The notes below the pieces were generated by a model, which saw only the letters and a program-made list of their open reading frames with translations, searched no databases and was not told the DNA's origin. From Flavivirga jejuensis (GTDB lineage Bacteria > Bacteroidota > Bacteroidia > Flavobacteriales > Flavobacteriaceae), in the NCBI RefSeq assembly GCF_030540765.1, contig NZ_JAUOEL010000003.1, forward strand, positions 496,001-560,000: DNA of 64,000 nucleotides. The letters run 5' to 3'. Shown here piece after piece: positions 19,923 through 29,418 of the stretch. Within the stretch, counting starts at the first letter, position 1. Every line of letters begins with the position of its first letter. The position numbers and the translations under genes were made by a program.

Positions 19923-21221
19923 TCAATAGTGACACTTACCACATTCCAATCCACCCATTTGAGCAGCTGTTAAGTTTTCTACACCATACTTTTTAGATAA
20001 TTCTTCATGTATCTTCGTGTAGTAGGCATTGTCTTTTACATTCACATTTGTTGTTCTATGACACTCAATACACCAACCCATTGTTAATGGCGCATGTTGA
20101 TACATTACTTCCATCTCTTCAACAGGACCGTGACATGTTTGACATTCAACTCCAGCAACAGAAACGTGTTGCGAGTGGTTAAAATAAACAAAATCTGGTA
20201 AGTTGTGAATACGCACCCATTTTACTGGCTGTGAATTTCCTGTATATTTTTGATTGGCATCATCCCATCCTGCAGCTTTATATAGCTTTTGAATTTCGGC
20301 ATTGTAATCTACACCTATCTGTTTTCCTTCAGCCAAAGTTTCTGGTGCCACTTCATAAATAGATTTATGACAATTCATACATACATTTAATGAAGGAATC
20401 CCAGACGTTTTACTTACTCTAGCAGAAGAGTGACAGTATTTACAATCGATACCGTTATCACCTGCATGAATTCTGTGCGAATAATGTATTGGCTGCACTG
20501 GCTCATACCCTTGATCAACACCAATTTGCATGAAATATCCAAATATAAAATAAGCACTCGCTAATAAAAAGAATATAGCTGTCACCAACATTAAGAATTG
20601 ATTCTTAATAAAGGCTTTCCACAAAGGCGTTCTTTTTGTAGCTTCTGGTATATCTATATTTTGGGCTGAAGCAAAACGACGTAATGTTTTGTTTACTATA
20701 TATAGCCCTGCAGCTAATAGTATAAATAAAATAGCTAAAGCTCCTAAAATAATTTCGTTTGAAATACCTCCTGAACTTGAAGCAGTCGGCTGAGCCCCTG
20801 CAGTAGTAGCTGCAGCAGGTGGCGCTGCTTTTTCTTGTGCAGTATATGCTAAAATATTATTTAAATCATCATCAGATAATTGCGGGAATGCTGTCATCGC
20901 AGCACTGCTATACTCATTATAAATCTTGTTAGCGTATGCATCTCCTGATTTTATTACGCCTGCACTGTTACGAACCCAAGCATAAACCCAATCTCTATCC
21001 AAACCTTGCTCATCTGCTAAACGTTGCTCTACATGACGCAATGCAGGCCCCGTCATTTTTTTATCTAATTGATGACAGGCTGCACAATTGGCATTAAATA
21101 AAGCTTTTCCTTTTGCTGGATCTCCTTCTTGAGCAGAAAGAGAAATTGTAAACGCTAATAAAATAGTTAAGCCTAAACAAAGAGTGTTTTTCCCTAATTT
21201 GCGGTGAATCACCTTTTCCAT
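19923..21221 (-). CDS. actA: Alternative complex III multihaem cytochrome c subunit ActA
   Basis: 432 residues with a signal peptide (about 1-30). An N-terminal monohaem cytochrome c domain (CAACH at 46-50) is followed by a membrane helix (about 155-175), a second helix (about 205-230) and a pentahaem region with CKYCH, CMNCH, CQTCH, CIECH and CGKCH. This makes six CxxCH sites in all, one more than the pentahaem ActA described for Rhodothermus. It is the first gene of the operon, so quinol-derived electrons can pass ActB-ActA-ActE to the oxidase encoded downstream. Confidence 0.95.
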   Translation of the reverse strand: MEKVIHRKLGKNTLCLGLTILLAFTISLSAQEGDPAKGKALFNANCAACHQLDKKMTGPALRHVEQRLADEQGLDRDWVYAWVRNSAGVIKSGDAYANKIYNEYSSAAMTAFPQLSDDDLNNILAYTAQEKAAPPAAATTAGAQPTASSSGGISNEIILGALAILFILLAAGLYIVNKTLRRFASAQNIDIPEATKRTPLWKAFIKNQFLMLVTAIFFLLASAYFIFGYFMQIGVDQGYEPVQPIHYSHRIHAGDNGIDCKYCHSSARVSKTSGIPSLNVCMNCHKSIYEVAPETLAEGKQIGVDYNAEIQKLYKAAGWDDANQKYTGNSQPVKWVRIHNLPDFVYFNHSQHVSVAGVECQTCHGPVEEMEVMYQHAPLTMGWCIECHRTTNVNVKDNAYYTKIHEELSKKYGVENLTAAQMGGLECGKCHY

Positions 21222-21304
21222 ATTTTTGGTTAAATTAACTTCTTAACTTTAACATGATTTTTTTCATGTAATAATAAAAAAAACCATAATCGTAAAATCT
21301 CAGG

Positions 21305-21312
21305 CAAAAGTA
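21305..21312 (-). promoter_or_regulatory. Candidate -7 box for the act-cta operon
   Basis: The minus strand reads TACTTTTG, matching TAnnTTTG of Bacteroidetes promoters, about 85 bp before the actA start. The -33 position has TTC instead of TTG at the expected 19-bp spacing. Plausible but unconfirmed. Confidence 0.4.
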
Positions 21313-21410
21313 ATACTTAAAGTCGATTTTAGAAATGTTACAGAACCGTAATTGATAATTTAGACAAATTCTAAATAACAAAAAGAACCGCAATATAAGT
21401 TTATAACGTA

Positions 21411-21418
21411 TACATTTG
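21411..21418 (+). promoter_or_regulatory. Candidate -7 box for the SPOR gene
   Basis: TACATTTG lies 20 bp before the ATG at 21439 and matches TAnnTTTG. No clear TTG is found at -33. The transcript leader would be very short. Confidence 0.4.
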
Positions 21419-21438
21419 TATAAATATAATTTAAATAT

Positions 21439-21831
21439 ATGAAATCATCGAATCTAAAAATTAGTTTTTTGACCATTGTTTGTTTTGCAACCACTTCAAT
21501 TTGTTGTTTAGCTCAACAAGGTAATGTCACTATAAATCAGGACAAAAACATAGCTACTTTATTAGATACCAAGAAAAAGATGAATAAAAATGTAGACAAT
21601 CCTGACAGATATAAAATACAAATTTATTCTGGGAATCGTTCTGGTGCTACAAACGCTCAAAACGAATTTAGTAATTCATTTTCAGATTGGAGACCGTCCA
21701 AACACTATGAATCACCAAATTTTAAAATTTGGGCAGGTAATTTTAGATCTCGTTTAGAAGCCGACAGAGCTTTAAAAAGGGTTAAAAGAAAATTTCCCAG
21801 TGCTTTTATCTTTAAGCCTAAAAAAAAGTAA
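21439..21831 (+). CDS. SPOR domain-containing secreted protein
   Basis: 130 residues with a signal peptide (about 1-25, ending SICCLAQQ). The SPOR fold covers about 55-130: YKIQIYSGNRSGATNAQNEF, NFKIWAGNFRSRLEADRALK, then a basic tail KKFPSAFIFKPKKK. SPOR domains bind peptidoglycan stripped of stem peptides, often at division sites. It is divergent from actA, with about 217 bp between the starts. It is likely monocistronic. Confidence 0.88.
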   Translation: MKSSNLKISFLTIVCFATTSICCLAQQGNVTINQDKNIATLLDTKKKMNKNVDNPDRYKIQIYSGNRSGATNAQNEFSNSFSDWRPSKHYESPNFKIWAGNFRSRLEADRALKRVKRKFPSAFIFKPKKK

Positions 21832-21871
21832 AGCTAATAGTTAGATTTCAACAAAAGATATAAATAAAAGA

Positions 21872-22273
21872 GGTTGTCTAAAAGTGATGACCTTTATCAT
21901 CCTATGTTTGCAAAAGGCTAATACCATTCAGAACATTCCGATAATTGTCAGAGTTGAAGAGTCTCTCTATACTTTATTACATCTAATGAAAATTAAAGAT
22001 TCATATAACTATTACATTTTATACCTATTAGTGAGCATTAAATCTGTACTAGAGTAAAGTAATACTGTTTTAGATTCTTCAGTCGTAAGCTTCGCTTATA
22101 TCTTCAAACAAAATATATTTTGTTTTCGCTAGCTTTCTTAATGACATAGTCATTCTATTTTGTTCAAAGCTTTATCAGAGCAGAGCGAAACACCTTACTT
22201 TATCTAAAAATCAAAACATTAAAATTCTTACAGATTCTTCATTGCATTTAGAATGATACTTTTTAGACAGCCC
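21872..22273. mobile_element. Non-coding element bounded by GGYTGTCTAAAAAGT inverted repeats
   Basis: The left end GGTTGTCTAAAAGT (21872-21885) and the right end ACTTTTTAGACAGCC (22258-22273) are inverted copies of one another with one change and one extra base. The 400 bp between them has no gene. It holds decayed repeat words such as AGATTCTTCAGTCG (near 22073) and AGATTCTTCATTGC (near 22232). It looks like a MITE or a composite REP-like element. No target-site duplication was recognised. Confidence 0.5.
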
Positions 22274-22280
22274 ATTTCAT

Positions 22281-22970
22281 TTAATTAATTGTTATTTTTT
22301 CTGTAATATCGTAATCATCAATTTTAATATTCAAGAAATAAAGTCCTTTGTACAATTGGGATACATCAATTTCTTTTAAGTTATTAGATCTTACTAAAAC
22401 CTCTTTTCCTGTTATATCATAAATCCTCACTTGAGTTATATCTTTATTTGAATGGATATATAATATTGAATTTACTGGGTTAGGAAACACGTTAACTAGG
22501 TCGTTCAAAGCTAAATCTGGCAAACCTAGGGTTGTTGTATCTTGAACATTTCCAGTAAAAGTTGCATTTAAAGTTGTTAAATTACCTCCAGCTTTGCCTT
22601 CCGTAATTGCGAGATTCTCATCCCAACTGCCTAATGTTAAACTAGGAGGGTTTGGAGTTGAAGCTTCAGTATTCTTAAATATTAAAAATGTTGAAGAAAA
22701 CCCGCCATTACCATCATCTGCCAACATTTCCCATTGGCTATCCATATCATTCCATGCTATTCTTAATTCGCAAATGCCAATACCACTGCATGGTTGACCG
22801 CCATCTATAGGTATTGTTGAGTAGCTATTTCTTCCCGTGGCATCTATTGCCTCAAAATTAAAAACATAACTTTGATCTTCTAATAATGGATGCGCTCCAT
22901 TGAATATGATTTGGGAAAAGCAGGGCACACAAAAACCTAAAAAAAAAATTATTTTTATATATAATTTCAT
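22281..22970 (-). CDS. T9SS type A secreted protein of the collar module
   Basis: 229 residues. Signal peptide about 1-19 (ending VPCFS), a middle region of unknown fold (about 20-155) with paired cysteines (GQPCSGIGICELRIAW), and a type A sorting domain at about 160-229 (VFPNPVNSILYI, IYDITGKEVL, LYKGLYFLNI, ITEKITIN). It should be secreted across the outer membrane by T9SS. The start lies 11 bp after the stop of the collar-like gene, so the two are co-transcribed. A broken relative lies at 24172-24470 behind the other collar gene, so the pair is a unit that has been duplicated. Confidence 0.88.
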   Translation of the reverse strand: MKLYIKIIFFLGFCVPCFSQIIFNGAHPLLEDQSYVFNFEAIDATGRNSYSTIPIDGGQPCSGIGICELRIAWNDMDSQWEMLADDGNGGFSSTFLIFKNTEASTPNPPSLTLGSWDENLAITEGKAGGNLTTLNATFTGNVQDTTTLGLPDLALNDLVNVFPNPVNSILYIHSNKDITQVRIYDITGKEVLVRSNNLKEIDVSQLYKGLYFLNIKIDDYDITEKITIN

Positions 22971-22981
22971 AACAAGTAGTT

Positions 22982-23569
22982 TTAATTTCTAGATGGAAAA
23001 AGCCCTGATGTACAAATAACATATCTTACAACAGTATAAGGTTGCATATTGTTTACAGCTTGGCTCCCTCCTGTATTATTAATCATTCCAGAATTCATAG
23101 TTGTATTAGCTGCAGATGCGTCTGAGTATTCCTTATCTAACAGCTTAGTTCCTGCTGGTAAATTACTTGTTGGCACAGATTGATTACCATCTTCTAGAAC
23201 TGCATTTACAGTATGATTATGTGCTGGTAAATTGGCAACTGTCAATGTGTTTGTTGTAGAACCACCTTTTTGACCTTCTCTATAGCTTGGAAGTCCTGGT
23301 CCTGAACCTACTCCCATAGGCACACGACCTCTTAAATCTGGTAATCCAAATGTAGTACGACCATCTCCACCATAAGTTGTTCCCAATAAAGAAAACAATG
23401 CTGTATTTTGAGATATTGCCAGTAATTGCCCTTCGCAAGACACCCAGCCTCGTTGATTAAACGAAATGGCCGTTAACTTAATATCTCCAAGGTATGCTTC
23501 TTGGGCATTAATAGTATTTGCAAAACATAAACATAGGAATAAGGTTAAAACTTTAATTGTTTTTTTCAT
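22982..23569 (-). CDS. Secreted phage-tail-collar-like (MdpB family) protein
   Basis: 195 residues from ATG 23567-23569, chosen because MKKTIKVLTLFLCLCFANTINAQ is a clean signal peptide; an in-frame ATG 48 bp upstream adds only an unlikely extension. The tail-collar core follows: YLGDIKLTAISF, RGWVSCEGQLL, NTALFSLLGTTYGGDGR and LPDLRGRVPMG. The C-terminus has MQPYTVVRYVIC and the family ending LFPSRN. In phages this fold caps tail fibres. In bacteria the family is often secreted and of unknown role. No T9SS sorting domain is seen on it, but its operon partner has one. Confidence 0.88.
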   Translation of the reverse strand: MKKTIKVLTLFLCLCFANTINAQEAYLGDIKLTAISFNQRGWVSCEGQLLAISQNTALFSLLGTTYGGDGRTTFGLPDLRGRVPMGVGSGPGLPSYREGQKGGSTTNTLTVANLPAHNHTVNAVLEDGNQSVPTSNLPAGTKLLDKEYSDASAANTTMNSGMINNTGGSQAVNNMQPYTVVRYVICTSGLFPSRN

Positions 23570-23640
23570 AATTAATAGGTTAGAGTTTAATAATATTTTT
23601 AAAATTAGCAGATGCAAGATATGCTTTTAAAATAAAAAAA

Positions 23641-23666
23641 AGTACTTGTTTCAACTAACAAGTACT
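23641..23666 (-). terminator. Hairpin terminator before the second collar gene
   Basis: A perfect 10-bp stem (AGTACTTGTT with AACAAGTACT) and a 6-base loop are flanked by A runs on both sides (T runs on the minus strand). It lies downstream of the relic at 23790-24074 and upstream of the collar gene starting at 23569, so it probably ended the relic's transcript. Confidence 0.75.
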
Positions 23667-23789
23667 AAAAAAAACACTTCAAACTTATTTGTAATTAGAC
23701 ACTTACATGCTTAAGAAGAGGAATTATATAGGGTTTTCAGAAAACATATATAACCCGACAAAACAATAAAAAAACTCTAGGCTGTTTTT

Positions 23790-24074
23790 ATATTTTAAGT
23801 CTCTTCCTTGTTCTACATGAACAGGAGTTCTTCCTATAAGGTCTGGTAAATTAAATATTGCTCTACTATACCACCATAAGTGGTTTCTAACAAAAAAACA
23901 ATGCAGAATACTTGACTTATTTGTAATGTTTACCCATCACAGAAAGCCCAACTTCTTAGAGCAAAATTACCTGCAAACATTCTAATTTCTCCTAGAAAGG
24001 GCTCTTGAGCACTTAATGTGCTATTAATTATTTAGTATAAAAAATAATGTTGAAACTGAGTCTTTGATTTTCAT
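23790..24074 (-). pseudogene. Decayed tail-collar gene
   Basis: The minus strand contains recognisable fragments in different frames: LGEIRMFAGNFALRSWAFCDG, a later stop, TLQIS, then ETTYGG and a broken counterpart of the LPDLRGR region. Several stops and frameshifts interrupt it. A probable original start is ATG 24072-24074. The wording EIRMF-AGNFA-RSWAFCDG is closer to the canonical MdpB family than to the two intact neighbours, so it was a distinct third paralogue. Confidence 0.75.
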
Positions 24075-24130
24075 AATGGTTTTTTAATCAAACTTTTACA
24101 CCAACAATCTATCAAAATTATTTCTAATAA

Positions 24131-24162
24131 AAAAGCGACCTCTTTTACCAGAAGTCGCTTTA
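24131..24162 (-). terminator. Terminator after the T9SS protein relic
   Basis: The stem AAAGCGAC (24132-24139) pairs with GTCGCTTT (24154-24161) around a 14-base loop, and A-rich sequence on its left gives a U tract on the minus strand. It lies just after the decayed T9SS gene and would end the transcript of the collar gene at 24475-25059. Confidence 0.7.
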
Positions 24163-24171
24163 ATATCATTG

Positions 24172-24470
24172 ATTAACTATTATCATTTTATTTATTCCAA
24201 TATCTTCATCTAAAAATTCTAACTTTAAAAAAGTAAAGTCTTTTATATAATAGAGAGAGATCTACTCGTTTTAAATTGTCACGTTTACTAAAAAACCTCT
24301 TTTTTAGTTATATCATAAATTATCACAGGCTTTAACTCCTTTTTCGAATTAATCTGTACTAATAAATCAACTAGCGGGATTGAGAAAGATATCAACCAGC
24401 TCACTTAAACTTTTTGATGACACTCCAATCTTGAACATGACAAGTAAACATAGTATTCGAAGTTGTTAAT
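24172..24470 (-). pseudogene. Relic of a T9SS type A protein (3' part)
   Basis: Fragments in shifted frames match the end of the intact protein at 22281-22970: NTMFTCHVQD (compare NATFTGNVQD), VIIYDITKKEVF (compare VRIYDITGKEVL) and RDNLKRVDLSLLYKRLYFFK (compare NNLKEIDVSQLYKGLYFLNI). The 5' two thirds of the gene are missing, and frameshifts plus in-frame stops are present. It starts directly after the stop of the collar gene at 24475, the same order as in the intact pair. Confidence 0.8.
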
Positions 24471-24474
24471 TTTA

Positions 24475-25059
24475 TTAACTACGCGATGGAAACAACCCTT
24501 GAATACAGATTACATATCTTAGCACTAAATAAGGTTGTAAATTATTTACAGATTGATTTCCTCCCGAGCTACTAATCATCAATGGATTCATCGTTGTATT
24601 AGGTGCTGTACTAGAATATTCCATATCAAATGCTTTGGTTCCTGCTAACAAATGATTTGTTGGAACAGATTGATTACCATCTTCAACAACAGCATTTACT
24701 GCATGAGAATGTGTTGGCATTTGAGAAACATCTAACACATTTCTTTCAGATCCTCCCCTTTGTCCTTGTTTTCTATAACTAAGCCCTGCACCAGTGCCTG
24801 TTCCCATAGGTACACGACCTCTTAAATCTGGCAACCCAAATGTAGTACGACCATCTCCACCATAAGTTGTTCCTAATAAAGAAAACAATGCTGTATTTTG
24901 AGATATTGGCAGTAATTGCCCTTCGCAAGACACCCAACCTCGTTGATCAAACGAAATGGCCGTTAACTTAATATCTCCAAGGTATGCTTCTTGCGCATTA
25001 ACATTATTATTTAAGAAGAAAAATAATAGTAAACTAAAAATAGTAATAGATTTTTTCAT
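24475..25059 (-). CDS. Secreted phage-tail-collar-like (MdpB family) protein, paralogue
   Basis: 194 residues with signal peptide about 1-22 (ending NNVNAQ). It is nearly identical to the collar protein at 22982-23569 over YLGDIKLTAISFDQRGWVSC, NTALFSLLGTTYGGDGR and LPDLRGRVPMG, and diverges in the middle loops; it ends LQPYLVLRYVICIQGLFPSR. The DNA of the first half is also nearly identical, which points to recent duplication or conversion. Its former partner gene is now a relic (24172-24470). A TATATTTG box (25091-25098, minus strand) lies about 32 bp upstream. Confidence 0.88.
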   Translation of the reverse strand: MKKSITIFSLLLFFFLNNNVNAQEAYLGDIKLTAISFDQRGWVSCEGQLLPISQNTALFSLLGTTYGGDGRTTFGLPDLRGRVPMGTGTGAGLSYRKQGQRGGSERNVLDVSQMPTHSHAVNAVVEDGNQSVPTNHLLAGTKAFDMEYSSTAPNTTMNPLMISSSGGNQSVNNLQPYLVLRYVICIQGLFPSRS

Positions 25060-25090
25060 AATAATATAAGATTTTGTTAGTTAGTTATTT

Positions 25091-25098
25091 CAAATATA
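25091..25098 (-). promoter_or_regulatory. Candidate -7 box for the collar gene
   Basis: The minus strand reads TATATTTG (TAnnTTTG type), about 32 bp before the ATG at 25059. There is no matching TTG at 19-bp spacing. Confidence 0.35.
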
Positions 25099-25171
25099 TG
25101 CAAATAAAATCTTACGTAAATACATATTTGTAAAAAAAATACTATTTAACGTTATATAGAAGACATAAAAA

Positions 25172-25192
25172 AGGCGACCAAATTGGTCGCCT
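25172..25192 (-). terminator. Terminator of rimP-nusA-infB
   Basis: AGGCGACCAA and TTGGTCGCCT form a near-continuous palindrome with A runs on the left, 55 bp after the infB stop. It reads as a GC-rich stem with a U-rich tail on the minus strand. Confidence 0.8.
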
Positions 25193-25246
25193 CTTATATT
25201 TTTCGTTACGATTCTGAAACAACAGAATCAATGAAAATAGTACATA

Positions 25247-28144
25247 TTATTTAAGTTTCTTTTTAACTTCAACTTCATGGAAGGATTCGATGATATCACC
25301 TTCTTTAATATCATTATAGTTTTTAACTTGCATACCACAATCGAAACCTTTTGTTACTTCTTTAACATCATCTTTAAATCGTTTTAAAGAAGTTAATTCA
25401 CCTGTATAAACGACCACACCATCTCTAATTAAACGAACATTTGATGATCTAAGTATTTTCCCATTAGTTACCATACAACCAGCGATACTTCCAATTTTAG
25501 AGACTTTAAATATTTCTCTAATCTCTGCAGTACCTGTGATTTCTTCTTTAAGCTCTGGAGATAACATACCTTCCATCGCATCTTTAAGATCGTTAATAGC
25601 ATCGTAAATAATAGAATATGTTCTAATGTCGATCTCTTCTTTATCAGCAATCATTCTGGCATTTCCAACTGGACGTACATTAAATCCAACAATAATGGCA
25701 TCGGATGCAGAAGCCAATAACACATCACTTTCTGTAATCGCTCCAACACCCTTATGTAGGATATTAACTTGAATTTCTTCAGTAGATAATTTTTGGAATG
25801 AATCTGTTAATGCCTCAACAGAACCATCCACATCTCCTTTAAGGATGATATTCAATTCTTGGAAATCACCAAGTGCTATACGACGACCAATCTCATCAAG
25901 CGTGATATGACGTTGCGTTCTAACAGATTGTTCACGTTGTAATTGTGCTCTTTTTGATGCAATTTGTTTTGCTTCTCTTTCGTCTGCAAATACATTAAAC
26001 TTATCACCTGCCTGTGGCGCTCCATCTAGTCCTAATATAGATACTGGTGTTGAAGGCCCCGCTTCAGCAACATCGTTTCCACGTTCATCATGCATGGCTT
26101 TTACCTTACCACTATTTTTACCTGCTAGTACATAATCACCAACACGTAGTGTCCCTGCCTGTACTAAAATAGTCGATACATAACCACGTCCTTTATCTAA
26201 GAATGCTTCTACTACTGTACCAACAGCTTGTTTATCTGGATTTGCTTTAAGCTCTAATAATTCGGCTTCAAGCAATACTTTTTCTAACAATTCTTTTATA
26301 CCAGTACCAACTTTAGCAGAAATATCATGGGATTGAATTTTTCCACCCCAATCTTCAACTAAAAGATTCATTTGTGCTAATCCATCTTTAATCTTCTCTG
26401 GATTTGCATCTGGTTTATCAATTTTATTAATTGCAAAAACAATAGGAACTCCAGCTGCTTGAGCATGAGATATGGCTTCTTTAGTTTGCGGCATGATATC
26501 ATCGTCTGCAGCAGCTACAATAATAGCAATATCTGTAACTTGAGCACCACGTGCACGCATCGCCGTAAAGGCCTCGTGACCTGGTGTATCTAAGAACGCT
26601 ATTTTTTGTCCGCCTTCCAGTTCTACACCATAAGCTCCAATATGTTGTGTGATTCCTCCAGATTCTCCTGCAATAACATTTTCCTTTCTTATATAATCCA
26701 GAAGCGATGTTTTTCCATGATCTACATGTCCCATTACAGTTACAATAGGTGCTCTCGGTCTTAAATCTGCCTCGTTATCTACAACTTCTTCAATAGATTC
26801 TTCTATATCTGCTGTTACAAATTCTACCTGGTAACCAAATTCATCTGCTACAATAGATAATGTTTCAGCATCTAATCGCTGATTCATTGTTACCATCATA
26901 CCTAATGACATACATGCAGAAATAATCTGAGTTACAGAGACATCCATCATAGTTGCAACTTCACTTGCAGTAACAAATTCTGTAACTTTAAGAATTTTAC
27001 TTTCTGCTGCTTCTATTTGTTGATCAATCTCTGTTTGTTCTCTATGTTGATCTCTTTTATCTCTTCTATATTTTGCGCCTTTACCTTTTGAAGATTTCCC
27101 TTGAAGTTTTTCAAGTGTTTCACGCACTTGTTTTTTTACATCTTCCTCACTAGGTTCTTCTTTAACGATATTGCGACGTCCTTGTCCAGGTTTACCTTTA
27201 AATCTATCATTTCCTCCTGATCTTCCTGCACCAGGTCTTCCTCCACCAGATCTATTACCTTGACCGTTTCCTGCTTGAGGACCTCCAACTTTACTAATAC
27301 GTCTACGCTTTTTCTTATTTGCAGCGCCTGCTTCTCCTGTTTTAGCTTCAGGTTTCTTTTCTTCTTTCTTTTTCTTTGGCTTATTAAATTGAGATAAATC
27401 AATTTTATCACCAGCTATTTTTGGACCTGTAAGTTTTTTATACTTTGTTTCTACCTTTTCATCAGGAAGGACTTCTCCTTCTTCATTTATAATCTCCCTC
27501 TTAGGTTTTACTACCTGCTTTTCTTCAACTTTCTCCTCAACAACAGGCTCAACTTTTGATTCAGTTTTTTCTTTAACAACAGGTTCAACTTTTGGTTCAG
27601 CCTTTTCCTTAACAACAGCTTCTGCTTTGACCTTCTCCTTAACTACAGGTTCAACTTTAACCTCCTCTTTGGCAACAGGTTTTACAACCTCTTCTTTTAC
27701 AGGCTGCTCTACTTTAACCTCTTTTTTAACAGGTTCTGCAACCTCTTCAACTTTTTCAGTTTTCTTGGAAACGGTTTCGGGCTTTTTCTTTTTAGGTTCT
27801 AAATCAATTTTTCCAACTTTCTTAGGCCCTGAAAGTGCCGCAGCAGCTTTAACAATTTCTCCCTTTCTGGCTGTCACCTTTTGTTTCTCTTCAAGCTCAC
27901 GCTCGCGTTGCTCACGCAACACTTCTTTTTCTTTTATTTTAGCTTGACCAACCTCTTTAGATGCTACTTTTTTACTAGCATCTGTTTGAAATTCATTAGA
28001 AAGGACAGTATATACTTCTTCTGAAATTTTCGTAGTGGGTCTTTTCTCTATTTCTATACCTTTAGAATCTAAAAATTCTACAGCACGATCTAGAGAGATG
28101 TTAAGCTCGCGTAATACTTTATTTAATCTAATTGTTTCAGCCAT
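25247..28144 (-). CDS. infB: Translation initiation factor IF-2
   Basis: 965 residues. A short IF2_N domain (1-55) is followed by a long low-complexity region (about 70-380) with Lys/Glu/Val-rich near-repeats (VEPVVKEK-type) and a Gly/Arg-rich patch. A second IF2_N-like domain (about 385-450) and the GTPase domain follow, with [20 protein letters not shown] and [13 protein letters not shown]. The rest is domains II, III and IV, which bind initiator tRNA. It delivers fMet-tRNA to the 30S subunit. It is the last gene of rimP-nusA-infB, 29 bp after nusA. Confidence 0.98.
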   Translation of the reverse strand: MAETIRLNKVLRELNISLDRAVEFLDSKGIEIEKRPTTKISEEVYTVLSNEFQTDASKKVASKEVGQAKIKEKEVLREQRERELEEKQKVTARKGEIVKAAAALSGPKKVGKIDLEPKKKKPETVSKKTEKVEEVAEPVKKEVKVEQPVKEEVVKPVAKEEVKVEPVVKEKVKAEAVVKEKAEPKVEPVVKEKTESKVEPVVEEKVEEKQVVKPKREIINEEGEVLPDEKVETKYKKLTGPKIAGDKIDLSQFNKPKKKKEEKKPEAKTGEAGAANKKKRRRISKVGGPQAGNGQGNRSGGGRPGAGRSGGNDRFKGKPGQGRRNIVKEEPSEEDVKKQVRETLEKLQGKSSKGKGAKYRRDKRDQHREQTEIDQQIEAAESKILKVTEFVTASEVATMMDVSVTQIISACMSLGMMVTMNQRLDAETLSIVADEFGYQVEFVTADIEESIEEVVDNEADLRPRAPIVTVMGHVDHGKTSLLDYIRKENVIAGESGGITQHIGAYGVELEGGQKIAFLDTPGHEAFTAMRARGAQVTDIAIIVAAADDDIMPQTKEAISHAQAAGVPIVFAINKIDKPDANPEKIKDGLAQMNLLVEDWGGKIQSHDISAKVGTGIKELLEKVLLEAELLELKANPDKQAVGTVVEAFLDKGRGYVSTILVQAGTLRVGDYVLAGKNSGKVKAMHDERGNDVAEAGPSTPVSILGLDGAPQAGDKFNVFADEREAKQIASKRAQLQREQSVRTQRHITLDEIGRRIALGDFQELNIILKGDVDGSVEALTDSFQKLSTEEIQVNILHKGVGAITESDVLLASASDAIIVGFNVRPVGNARMIADKEEIDIRTYSIIYDAINDLKDAMEGMLSPELKEEITGTAEIREIFKVSKIGSIAGCMVTNGKILRSSNVRLIRDGVVVYTGELTSLKRFKDDVKEVTKGFDCGMQVKNYNDIKEGDIIESFHEVEVKKKLK

Positions 28145-28173
28145 AAATCGCCTTTAAAATACTCAAATATATG

Positions 28174-29406
28174 TTATTCTTCGAATTCTTCTTTTAAAAT
28201 TCTAATAACTTCATTAATTGTTTCTTCTTCTAAGTCTGTTCTTTTTACTAAATCGTTTACCTCCTGCTCTAAAATACTCTTTGCAGTATCTAATCCAGCT
28301 TTACTAAACTCATCAATAATCCATGCTTCTATTTCATCAGAGAACTCTCTTAATTCCACATCTTCTTCAGCGCCTTCTCTAAATACATCTATTTCGTAAC
28401 CAGTTAATTGACCAGCTAAACGGATATTATGTCCGCCTCGACCAATCGCTTTACTTACTTCTTCTGGTTTTAAAATAACTTCTGCTCTTTTAGTCTCTTC
28501 ATTTAATTTTATTGAAGTAACTCTTGCTGGGCTTAATGCTCTTGTAACGTATAGTTGTAAATTATTTGTATAATTAATAACATCAATATTCTCGTTACCT
28601 AATTCACGAACAATACCATGAATTCTGGAACCTTTCATACCAACACAAGCTCCAACAGGATCTATTCTATCATCATAAGAGTCTACCGCTACTTTTGCTT
28701 TTTCCCCAGGAATTCTAACCACATTTTTAATGGTAATTAAGCCATCAAAAACTTCTGGAATCTCTTGTTCAAACAATTTCTCTAAAAACGCAGGAGAGCT
28801 TCTAGACATTATAATAGTTGGCTTAGCTCCTTTAAGCTCAACAGAATCAATCACGCCTCTTACATTATCTCCTTTTCTAAAGAAATCTGAAGGTATTTGC
28901 CTGTCTTTTGGCAATACAATTTCGTTACCATCATCATCTAACAGAATAACTGCTCTGTGACGAATATGATGTACTTCTGCTGTATAAATTTCTCCTATTA
29001 AATCTTTAAATTGTTTATATATTATAGTATTATCATGCTCATGAATTTTAGAAATTAAGTTTTGACGTAAAGCTAAAATGGCTCTTCTTCCTAAATCTAT
29101 AAGCTTTACTTCTTCAGATACATCTTCTCCTACTTCAAAATCTGGTTCAATTTTTTGAGCTTCTGATAAAGAAATTTCCTGATTTGATTCTTCAACTTCT
29201 CCATCTGCAACTACTACTCTATTTCTCCATATTTCTAAATCTCCTTTATCAGGATTCACAATTATATCAAAATTATCATCGTCGCCATACTTCTTTTTTA
29301 AGGCACTTCTAAATACATCTTCTAAAATTGCCATTAACGTTACTCTGTCAATTAGCTTATCGTCTTTGAATTCTGAAAAAGATTCAATTAACGCGACATT
29401 TTCCAT
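28174..29406 (-). CDS. nusA: Transcription termination/antitermination factor NusA
   Basis: 410 residues: NusA N-terminal RNA polymerase-binding domain (about 1-125), S1 domain (about 130-200), then two KH domains with GACVGMKGSRIHGIVRELGNE-type and AIGRGGHNIRLAGQLTGYEI motifs. It lacks the two C-terminal acidic repeats of the Escherichia coli protein, as usual in this phylum. It controls pausing and termination. It is 12 bp after rimP in the operon. A terminator-like hairpin in the operon leader could allow NusA feedback control. Confidence 0.97.
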   Translation of the reverse strand: MENVALIESFSEFKDDKLIDRVTLMAILEDVFRSALKKKYGDDDNFDIIVNPDKGDLEIWRNRVVVADGEVEESNQEISLSEAQKIEPDFEVGEDVSEEVKLIDLGRRAILALRQNLISKIHEHDNTIIYKQFKDLIGEIYTAEVHHIRHRAVILLDDDGNEIVLPKDRQIPSDFFRKGDNVRGVIDSVELKGAKPTIIMSRSSPAFLEKLFEQEIPEVFDGLITIKNVVRIPGEKAKVAVDSYDDRIDPVGACVGMKGSRIHGIVRELGNENIDVINYTNNLQLYVTRALSPARVTSIKLNEETKRAEVILKPEEVSKAIGRGGHNIRLAGQLTGYEIDVFREGAEEDVELREFSDEIEAWIIDEFSKAGLDTAKSILEQEVNDLVKRTDLEEETINEVIRILKEEFEE

Positions 29407-29418
29407 AACTCTTTTGAA

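Noticed and set aside
22281-25059. Phage tail-collar genes as evidence of a prophage
   Set aside because: They have signal peptides and a T9SS partner, and there are no integrase, capsid, terminase or lysis genes.
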